Of a stretch of 5,264 bases of DNA, positions 1-5,264 are shown piece after piece. The first letter of the stretch is position 1, and every line of letters starts with the position of its first letter. This DNA comes from Hydrogenothermaceae bacterium. GTDB lineage: Bacteria > Aquificota > Aquificia > Aquificales > Hydrogenothermaceae. The position numbers and the translations under genes were made by a program. Under the pieces are notes generated by a model. The model was not told where the DNA came from, did not search any database, and saw only the letters and a program-made list of their open reading frames with translations. The stretch spans positions 1-5,264 of the forward strand of contig JALSSG010000023.1 in NCBI GenBank assembly GCA_026984355.1. The letters are read 5' to 3'.

Positions 1-1038
1 GTTTGTAAAAAAGGGCAAAAATTATTCAGTATGGTAGATTTAGACAAAAAGCTAATGGAAAGATTAAAACTAATAATAAAAAACACTAAACACCAGTTAA
101 AAAACAGTGAAGAAGAATTAAACACCCTTTATCAAAAGCAAGATAATTTAGAAAAAAACTTAAAAACAGGTCTACAGATATATGATAGAAAAATTAATCA
201 GATAAAACAAAAAATAGAAAGTCTAAATATAAAAAAGATAGCTTTAGAAAAAAATTATGAGATAGTAAACATAAACTATAACAGGATTAAACAACTATAT
301 GAAGAAGGTATAGAATCAAAAAGAAAGTTAGAATTAGCAGAAAACAAATTAGTAAAAGCAAAAGCTGAACTAAACAAAGTTTTTATAGATATACAGATAC
401 AAAAACAAAGTCTTGAGATAACACAAAAAGAGAAAGAAAAATTTGAAAGAGATATGAAAATAAAAATCAACGAAACACAGAAAAATATATTTTCAACAAA
501 AAATAAAATAAATAAATACAAAAAAGAGCTACAAAAAGCAAAATCTAAACTTTCAAAGTTTAAAACTTCAACCATATATGCAGAAAAAGATGGATATGTT
601 GTTAGAATCTTAAAAAATGATAAAAACCAATATATAAAAAAAGGTGAAAAAATAATACTTTTTTCTCCTACAGTAAACAAAAGAGCCGTTCTTCTTAAAG
701 TCAGCGATTTTGATATGCCACTTATAAAAAAAGGTTTACATGTTCGTATTCAGTTTTATGGATGGCCTACTCTGCAGATACCTGGATGGCCAGTAATACG
801 ATTTGGAACTTTTGGAGGTATTATAGAAAAAGTTGACCCTATTCTTCATGAAGATGGTTATTATTATGCATATGTAGTAGAAGACCCTAATGAACCATGG
901 CCTCCTCCTGATACACTTAGAATAGGAACAAAAGCAACTGGCTGGGTAAGATTATCTACAGTACCTATGTGGTACGAAATATGGAGAAGAGTTAACGCCT
1001 TTCCTCCTAAAATGGTAGACCCTTATAAGGAGCATTAA
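1..1038 (+). CDS. HlyD-family membrane fusion (periplasmic adaptor) protein, 5' end outside the window
   Basis: Periplasmic adaptor that should join an inner membrane pump to a TolC-type channel. The frame is open from position 1, giving 345 residues in the window. The first codons read VCKKGQKLF followed by a short hydrophobic-acidic stretch, which is the end of the first half of a biotinyl-lipoyl domain. The ATG at 31 is therefore internal, and the true start with its membrane anchor lies upstream. Residues about 20-190 are a long charged coiled-coil hairpin. Its tip has R-I-K-Q-L-x6-S (residues 95-106), matching the RLxxLxxxxxxS TolC-docking motif of such adaptors. The second lipoyl half follows (about 191-222, with DGYVVRIL and YIKKGEKI), then a beta-barrel domain with the GW/FGTFGG, DPNEPWP, LRIGTKATGW and YEIWRRVNAFPP stretches typical of one HlyD subfamily. 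The gene ends 3 bases before the TolC gene. The transported substrate cannot be read from this sequence. Confidence 0.9.
   Translation, partial: VCKKGQKLFSMVDLDKKLMERLKLIIKNTKHQLKNSEEELNTLYQKQDNLEKNLKTGLQIYDRKINQIKQKIESLNIKKIALEKNYEIVNINYNRIKQLYEEGIESKRKLELAENKLVKAKAELNKVFIDIQIQKQSLEITQKEKEKFERDMKIKINETQKNIFSTKNKINKYKKELQKAKSKLSKFKTSTIYAEKDGYVVRILKNDKNQYIKKGEKIILFSPTVNKRAVLLKVSDFDMPLIKKGLHVRIQFYGWPTLQIPGWPVIRFGTFGGIIEKVDPILHEDGYYYAYVVEDPNEPWPPPDTLRIGTKATGWVRLSTVPMWYEIWRRVNAFPPKMVDPYKEH
1027..1032 (+). promoter_or_regulatory. Ribosome binding site of the TolC gene, inside the HlyD coding end
   Basis: AAGGAG lies 9 bases before the ATG at 1042 and forms the Lys-Glu codons near the HlyD C-terminus. 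The HlyD stop (1036-1038) lies between this site and the ATG. Ribosomes finishing HlyD would thus uncover or reuse the site, a usual layout for translational coupling of two subunits. It also fixes the TolC start, since the stop is in the same frame and no earlier start is possible. Confidence 0.8.
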
Positions 1039-1041
1039 AAG

Positions 1042-2382
1042 ATGTATTTTATCTTGTTATCTTTTCTATTTATTTTTAACACTACCACAGCAAAAGAGAT
1101 TTTAACTGAAAGTAAGATAAAAGATTTTTTAACAGAAGAAAATCCGTATATATACACAATTATAGGGAAAAAACATGTATATCAAGGGAAAAGAAAATAT
1201 TACGAAGGATTTTTTGATACTATACTGTACGGAAAATACGAAAGAAAGGACTATCCAGTCAGTACTGGAAAATTCACAAGTATTTTTATAAAAAAGCCAT
1301 TTTTCAATAGTATAGAGCTGTTAGCTGGTTATAGAAAAGCTACAGGAGTTCAAGAATTTAATAATATAAAAACTGGGGAATATGGAGAATTACAGATAGG
1401 TCTAAAAATACCTGTTTTTCAATTAAAAAATAAAATAGATAAAAGAAGACTAAACCTATTTTTAACAGACCTACAAATAAAACAGATTGATTTTGAATTT
1501 CAAAATAAGTTTAGAAAACTCTATCTTAAAATAATTAGTTCATACTATAAAGCCATCTACTATAAGCAGTTATTAAATCTTGAAGAAGAGCTATTAAATA
1601 AAGCCAAAAATAGAATTGCTTTTATAAAACAAAAAATACAAAAAGGAGCTTTACCTAAAGTATATGAATTAGAAGCAAATCAACACATTATAAACAGAAT
1701 ACAAAGGGTATTAAAAGCAAAAAATAATTACGAAATTTACCTAAATGAATTTATAAAATATTTAAACATAACAAAAGAAAAATTTACAAAAGAGTACGAA
1801 CTACCATCTTATTTAGAACTACCTTCATTTTCTATAGACAAAAAAAAGGCTTTAGAGATAGCTATAAATAACAGACCAGACTTATATTTTCTATTACTGG
1901 AAAAAGAAAAATTAAAACAAGAAAAATCTTTTTTTTCCTTACTAAAATATCCTAAATTTACCGTTTCAATTTATGGTGTTCAGGACTTTAAATATGATGA
2001 AGGATATAAACTTTCTATAGACATATCTTATCCTTTAGAAAGAAGAAAATATATAGGAAAATCTATAGAAATTGGTAAAAATTTGTATCTGCTGGATAAA
2101 AAATTAGAAAAAATTAAAATTGAAATTCAAACTAAGATAAATAATATATTCCAAACAAAAGAAACTTTGGAAAAGAATATAGAAAATATAATAAGAGAAA
2201 TTGAACTAGTAAAAAAACTTGAGGAAATAGAAAGGAAAAAGTTAAAAGCAGGAGTTGGAACTCTTTTTTTAATAAATCAAAGAGAAATATACACATTAAA
2301 AACTATGAAAAAATATCTTAAATATAAACTAGATTACATTATCCTGCATAAAAAACTTTTATCAGAATTGAACCTTTTATAA
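1042..2382 (+). CDS. TolC-family outer membrane channel protein
   Basis: Outer membrane channel with a periplasmic alpha-helical tunnel, expected to work with the HlyD protein encoded just upstream. It has 446 residues, a normal length for the family. The N-terminus is a short signal peptide (MYFILLSFLFIF..., likely cut after TTTA at residue 17) that unusually lacks a basic residue before the hydrophobic core. The two-fold internal repeat of TolC proteins is visible. In repeat one, beta segments (about 57-127, including LLAGYRKATG and GELQIGLKIPVF) precede helices containing KGALPKVYELEA. In repeat two, NNRPDL (residues 276-281) precedes the strands KFTVSIYG and YKLSIDISYPLERR, then helices with KLKAGVGTLFLINQRE. 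The GYR...G and PLERRKYIGK stretches suit the exporter subfamily that pairs with the upstream adaptor type. The start is forced by the preceding in-frame stop and the AAGGAG site. The family call is firm; the substrate is unknown. Confidence 0.9.
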   Translation: MYFILLSFLFIFNTTTAKEILTESKIKDFLTEENPYIYTIIGKKHVYQGKRKYYEGFFDTILYGKYERKDYPVSTGKFTSIFIKKPFFNSIELLAGYRKATGVQEFNNIKTGEYGELQIGLKIPVFQLKNKIDKRRLNLFLTDLQIKQIDFEFQNKFRKLYLKIISSYYKAIYYKQLLNLEEELLNKAKNRIAFIKQKIQKGALPKVYELEANQHIINRIQRVLKAKNNYEIYLNEFIKYLNITKEKFTKEYELPSYLELPSFSIDKKKALEIAINNRPDLYFLLLEKEKLKQEKSFFSLLKYPKFTVSIYGVQDFKYDEGYKLSIDISYPLERRKYIGKSIEIGKNLYLLDKKLEKIKIEIQTKINNIFQTKETLEKNIENIIREIELVKKLEEIERKKLKAGVGTLFLINQREIYTLKTMKKYLKYKLDYIILHKKLLSELNLL

Positions 2383-2395
2383 CAGAAAATATATT
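2368..2395 (+). promoter_or_regulatory. Possible sigma-70-type promoter before the exported-protein gene
   Basis: TTGAAC (2368-2373) and TATATT (2390-2395) are separated by 16 bases, giving 4/6 and 5/6 matches to the housekeeping consensus. The -35 element lies in the last codons of the TolC gene, and the start codon follows 33 bases after the -10 element. In DNA this AT-rich such matches arise often by chance, so this is only a candidate for independent expression of the two downstream genes. Confidence 0.25.
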
Positions 2396-2427
2396 TTTAT
2401 AAAGAACCCACTTTAGAGGCTTTTGCT

Positions 2428-3417
2428 ATGAAAGCCTTAAAAATCTTGATTTTAATTTTATCTACTATATGCCTTAGTTTTGCGTATCCATCATGGATTA
2501 AACCAGGACTTGTTGTAGTTTACTCATATGAAGGTGGTGCAGGTACAAATATAGGAACTGTTAGAGGTTCAGGAGTATATGGAGTAGGATATAAAATTTT
2601 CCTTGTTTTACAGGTAGATAACACAGGTATTTACGGTACCACTTATACCATGTTAGGCTCACAATTTTCAGGGATTTTTTATAATGTAGAAGTTATTCCT
2701 TTAGGAGATATAACAACCGGAGGATTATTCTACTTAGACCCTAAACAGGCAGATAGAGAAACATTACAAAAACAAGCTCCTCCAAACTGTCAGGTAAGTG
2801 GTAATCCAGGAACTTATATATTAGAGTGTAATATAAGAGGAAACATTAAAAAAACTGTAATTAATTATGATAGAAAAACAGGACTGATAACAGAACTTAC
2901 AACTATGGATGTTTCCTTTGATACTCAAGGAAGAAGCAGTACTGTAGCTAAACAAAGATATATAAGACACTTTTACATATCTGTACCTAAAGTAAATACT
3001 TTTCCTCCTGTAGCCACAATATCTAAGACTTATAGAATGCTAACTAATGCAGGAATAGGATATATACCTTCAGGAATAGTAAACATTCAGTACATAACTA
3101 CAACTGGAAATGTGAATAAGTATAAAATTTATATCTCTGAAGCACCTATAGCTATTGATGTAATAGGAATTCCTTTAATAGGACCTCATTATATTCATCC
3201 TGTATTACTAAATATAAAAACACTTTTACACATACCTGAAGCTAATTTTCAAATAGTGCTAGGACAGGGAAATAGAGGAGGTATATCTTTACAACATATA
3301 TGGAATGGTACTTTAGTACTTCAGCAAGAATTCGATCCAAGAAACGGACTAAAATACTACGACTATTATCCTCAATATATGGGTGGCCTTTCTGCAATAT
3401 TTGAATTAGTCCAATAA
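2428..3417 (+). CDS. Sec-exported protein of unknown family
   Basis: I do not recognise the family. The 329-residue product begins with a clear signal peptide (MKALK, hydrophobic core, likely cut after SFA at residue 19), so the mature protein should be periplasmic or surface-exposed. No other long hydrophobic segment is visible. The mature part is rich in Gly, Tyr, Ile and Thr in alternating patterns, suggesting a mostly beta fold. It opens with WIKPGLVVVYSYEGG (23-37). Cys121 and Cys134 are the only cysteines outside the signal peptide and could form a disulfide. Two stretches look alike: 99-153 (FYLDP, then INYDRKTGL) and 252-308 (HYIHP, then EFDPRNGL), suggesting an internal repeat. AGAGG (2415-2419) lies 8 bases before the ATG and supports this start. 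The gene ends in tandem stops (TAATAA, 3415-3420). It lies 45 bases after the TolC gene and 44 before the M16 gene, so a shared operon is plausible. Use of Sec argues against it being cargo of the HlyD/TolC exporter. Confidence 0.8.
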   Translation: MKALKILILILSTICLSFAYPSWIKPGLVVVYSYEGGAGTNIGTVRGSGVYGVGYKIFLVLQVDNTGIYGTTYTMLGSQFSGIFYNVEVIPLGDITTGGLFYLDPKQADRETLQKQAPPNCQVSGNPGTYILECNIRGNIKKTVINYDRKTGLITELTTMDVSFDTQGRSSTVAKQRYIRHFYISVPKVNTFPPVATISKTYRMLTNAGIGYIPSGIVNIQYITTTGNVNKYKIYISEAPIAIDVIGIPLIGPHYIHPVLLNIKTLLHIPEANFQIVLGQGNRGGISLQHIWNGTLVLQQEFDPRNGLKYYDYYPQYMGGLSAIFELVQ

Positions 3418-3422
3418 TAACT

Positions 3423-3439
3423 GTTAAAATTTGTTTAAC
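3423..3439. repeat. 17-base inverted repeat between the exported-protein and M16 genes
   Basis: GTTAAA (3423-3428) and TTTAAC (3434-3439) are perfect inverted copies around a 5-base centre, followed by a T-rich stretch (3440-3449, TTTTGTTTTT). It could be a weak transcription attenuator or a dimeric regulator's operator. The stem has a single G-C pair, which makes a stable terminator unlikely, especially if the host is thermophilic. Confidence 0.3.
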
Positions 3440-3450
3440 TTTTGTTTTTC

Positions 3451-3456
3451 GGTGAG
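3451..3456 (+). promoter_or_regulatory. Ribosome binding site of the M16-like gene
   Basis: GGTGAG lies 5 bases before the ATG at 3462, the only strong Shine-Dalgarno match in the gap. It supports the start that gives a complete signal peptide. The GTG within this motif is in another frame and is not a competing start. Confidence 0.6.
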
Positions 3457-3461
3457 TAAAA

Positions 3462-4745
3462 ATGTATAGAGTTTTTTTTGTTTTATTAATATTTCTTAGT
3501 ACTTTTAGCTTTGGTTATCAGGGAGGAAATAGAGTGATTAAAGATATTTTAGACAATAATGCTGTTGTTTTATTCAAACAAACACAGGGAAAAGGTATAA
3601 TTGCAGGAACAATTTTTGTAAAAGGCGGAAGTATAGAAGACCCAGAAGGAAAAAAAGGTTTAACAAACCTTACATTTAAACTTTTATTAAAAGGAACAAA
3701 AAACTACGATTTTTCCTCGTTCCATCAGTTGTTTGAAGACAGTGGAGGTTATATATCTGCATCAGCAGGAGATGAATACTCAACAATAGAATTTGCTGTT
3801 AAAGTAGAAGACTTAGAAGAAGCATTAAAACGTATAAAAGATATGCTCTTTAATCCTTTATTTCCTGAAGATAAGCTAACCCAAGAAAAGATAAACACTA
3901 TAGCTCAGATAAAAGCAAAAAAAGAAGAAGGTTTTTCTTATGCCTTAGATGAACTTAGAAAAGAGATATATAAAGGAACTCCCTATCAGTATAGTACTTT
4001 AGGAGAAATACAAGACATTGAAAAAATTAAGATAGAAGATATAAAAAGAAGATGGAATGAGATTTTAGAAGGAGGTAGATTTGTAATTTCTATTGTTGGT
4101 GATACAGACTACCAATCTATAAAACCATTAATAAAAGAAACATTTTCAAAATTAAAAAAATCAAACTACAAATACCCATCAGTAGATGTAAAAATAAAAG
4201 GTAAAGATTGTAAAACTCTAACAAGAGAAGGAGCTCAAACTACTATAGTAGTAGCATATAATGCTCCAAAAGCTAAGGAAAAGTACTATTTTCCTTTCAA
4301 AGTACTAAATGGAATTTTAGGTAATGGTTTTACATCAAGATTGTTTCAAGAACTAAGAGAAAAAAGAGGTCTTGCTTATGCTGTAGGTTCTTTCTATCCT
4401 ACCAGAATTAATGTAGGAAACTTATTCGTTTATATGGGAACGGCTCCACAAAACACAGAAAAAGCTTTAGAAGGTATATATCAGGTAGTAAACAGCATAA
4501 AAAACGGTGTCTCAGAAGAAGAGATAAAAACAGCAAAAGAAAAATTTATAGGTCACTATCTTTTAGACCACCAAACCAGAGCAAAACAATCATGGTATAT
4601 TGGTTGGTTTGAAGTAGTAGGATTTGGCTATGAGATGGATGAAAAATATGTAGACTTTATAAAAAAGGTAAAAGAAGAAGATATAAAAAAGGCATGGGCA
4701 GAATATATACCTGAAGGCAGTTTTTGTGTTATTGTAAAACCTTAA
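3462..4745 (+). CDS. M16B-family peptidase homologue without the zinc site, probably a non-catalytic subunit
   Basis: This 427-residue protein has the usual M16B length and two-domain layout. It starts with a signal peptide (MYRVFFVLLIFLSTFSFG, likely cut at 18), placing it in the periplasm. In active members the first domain has HxxEH before LFKGT. Here the aligned stretch is NLTFK (69-73), followed by LLLKGT, so both histidines and the glutamate are gone. The third ligand, expected in an ERxxVxxEI-like stretch, aligns with Gln149 in EKINTIAQI. The second domain keeps the R/Y motif, RLFQELREKRGLAY (Arg299, Tyr306), used to bind substrate. Some M16B enzymes are heterodimers in which one subunit carries HxxEH and the other the R/Y motif, and this protein fits the latter. 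No HxxEH partner lies in this window, so the partner would be encoded elsewhere, or the protein has a non-proteolytic role. The family call is firm; the loss of zinc binding is inferred from a hand alignment. Confidence 0.9.
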   Translation: MYRVFFVLLIFLSTFSFGYQGGNRVIKDILDNNAVVLFKQTQGKGIIAGTIFVKGGSIEDPEGKKGLTNLTFKLLLKGTKNYDFSSFHQLFEDSGGYISASAGDEYSTIEFAVKVEDLEEALKRIKDMLFNPLFPEDKLTQEKINTIAQIKAKKEEGFSYALDELRKEIYKGTPYQYSTLGEIQDIEKIKIEDIKRRWNEILEGGRFVISIVGDTDYQSIKPLIKETFSKLKKSNYKYPSVDVKIKGKDCKTLTREGAQTTIVVAYNAPKAKEKYYFPFKVLNGILGNGFTSRLFQELREKRGLAYAVGSFYPTRINVGNLFVYMGTAPQNTEKALEGIYQVVNSIKNGVSEEEIKTAKEKFIGHYLLDHQTRAKQSWYIGWFEVVGFGYEMDEKYVDFIKKVKEEDIKKAWAEYIPEGSFCVIVKP

Positions 4746-5264
4746 TTATAAAAACTACAACCTGTAATTTCTTCCCAGGTTTCATAAGAATCTACTTTGT
4801 CAAGGAATACACCATCAAAACCAGCTCGCATTATTTTTCTTATATAAATTCTGACTATCCTTTTCCATAAGCCTTTCCAGTATTTTACTAAATAGTTTCC
4901 TTCCCAATCTGGATTTTCTGGTCCAAGTAAATCTTTTTTTACAAATTTCCACCACCATCTTTTCCAGTACCAGCGGTAGTCTTCAGCTTCACCAATACTT
5001 AAATAAGCTAAAACTAATCTTTTCCCACCATTTGCTTTTATTTTTAATTTTTTTATATCTTTTTTCTTTAAAAACCTTAAGCCATCAAAGGTAGCATCAA
5101 TAACAAGTAAATCGTAATTTGTATCTTTTAATGTATTTATAAATTGTCTTTTATTCTCAAAATTCTCAGGATTTATAATATAAAGGTAATTTTGAACCTG
5201 CGACAAAGCTGTTATGTCTTCATCATTTTCATTAACAGGACTTTCTGGATAATATGGTATACAG
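4742..5264 (-). CDS. GH114/TM1410-like putative polysaccharide hydrolase, 5' end outside the window and apparently short at its C-terminus
   Basis: The frame is open to the right edge, giving 173 residues, so the start lies beyond the window; the TTG at 5204-5206 is not needed as a start. Numbering from the first whole codon (5261-5263), characteristic stretches of the MJ1477/TM1410 family (related to GH114, endo-alpha-1,4-polygalactosaminidase) are YDLLVID (50-56), GGKRLVLAYLSIGEAEDYR (79-97), ENPDWEGNY (116-124), VKYWKGLW and GFDGVFLDKVDSYE (148-161). These are successive strands of a TIM barrel. Members are usually exported and thought to cut amino-sugar or related polysaccharides; any signal peptide here would be off the edge. 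Family members normally continue for about 100 more residues after the DGVFLD motif, but this protein ends 12 residues later, with its stop overlapping that of the convergent M16 gene. It may be a truncated, inactive remnant or an unusual short form. The family call is good; activity is doubtful. Confidence 0.75.
   Translation of the reverse strand, partial: CIPYYPESPVNENDEDITALSQVQNYLYIINPENFENKRQFINTLKDTNYDLLVIDATFDGLRFLKKKDIKKLKIKANGGKRLVLAYLSIGEAEDYRWYWKRWWWKFVKKDLLGPENPDWEGNYLVKYWKGLWKRIVRIYIRKIMRAGFDGVFLDKVDSYETWEEITGCSFYN

Noticed and set aside
276..680. A 134-codon open frame on the minus strand, rich in Phe, Ser and Ile
   Set aside because: It lies wholly inside the adaptor coding region, opposite its lysine-rich coiled coil; complements of AAA/GAA codons give Phe/Ser runs. 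It has no recognisable motif.
1033..1044. Stop-codon read-through fusing the adaptor and TolC proteins, which are in the same frame
   Set aside because: The TolC protein has its own ribosome site, ATG and signal peptide, so it is a separate protein; the shared frame is a coincidence of spacing.
2464..2484. Cys15 in the signal peptide of the exported protein as a possible lipoprotein site
   Set aside because: The residues before it are L-S-T-I, with Ile at -1 instead of Gly, Ala or Ser, and a good ordinary cleavage site (SFA) follows. A Sec-type signal peptide fits better.
3423..3449. Intrinsic terminator after the exported-protein gene
   Set aside because: The stem is 6 pairs with a single G-C pair and the T stretch is interrupted by G; it is too weak to call, so it is listed only as an inverted repeat.
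5204..5206. TTG as the start codon of the hydrolase-like gene
   Set aside because: The frame stays open for 19 more codons to the window edge and family members are longer at the N-terminus; a start beyond the edge is more likely.
1..5264. Mobile element, CRISPR, tRNA/rRNA or riboswitch content
   Set aside because: No long direct or terminal repeats, spaced repeats, transposase-like frame or structured RNA pattern was seen; all gaps are 45 bases or less.

Overview
The window is AT-rich and densely coding. Arginine is mostly AGA and isoleucine often ATA, the intergenic gaps are short (3 to 45 bases), and the proteins are envelope proteins of a Gram-negative cell (TolC-type outer membrane protein, HlyD-type adaptor, Sec signal peptides). 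Low GC, lysine/isoleucine-rich proteins and this mix of families would fit a low-GC thermophilic member of the Aquificota (Sulfurihydrogenibium/Persephonella-like). That placement is inference from composition and gene content; no taxonomic marker gene is present.

Layout. Four genes run rightwards and probably form one transcription unit. Positions 1-1038 carry the 3' part of an HlyD-type membrane fusion protein whose start lies outside the window. After 3 bases comes a TolC-family outer membrane protein (1042-2382). After 45 bases comes a Sec-exported protein of unknown family (2428-3417). After 44 bases comes an M16-family peptidase homologue (3462-4745) that has lost its zinc-binding motif. 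A fifth gene runs leftwards from beyond the right edge to 4742. It encodes part of a GH114/TM1410-like putative polysaccharide hydrolase, and its stop codon overlaps that of the M16 gene.

How they may work together. The HlyD and TolC proteins look like a matched pair: both carry the traits of one exporter subfamily, and the two genes are translationally coupled. The pair would form the periplasmic duct and outer membrane channel of an efflux or secretion machine, with the inner membrane pump presumably encoded upstream. The unknown exported protein and the M16-like protein both have N-terminal signal peptides, so they should use Sec and are not obvious cargo of the exporter. They may act on the envelope in the same condition.

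Main points of interest: an M16 protein with all three expected zinc ligands replaced but the R/Y substrate-binding motif kept, with no active partner beside it; a GH114-like protein that stops right after its central GFDGVFLD-type motif, lacking the expected second half of the barrel; and an exported protein of unknown family with a possible internal duplication. No RNA gene, mobile element, CRISPR array or integration signature was seen.
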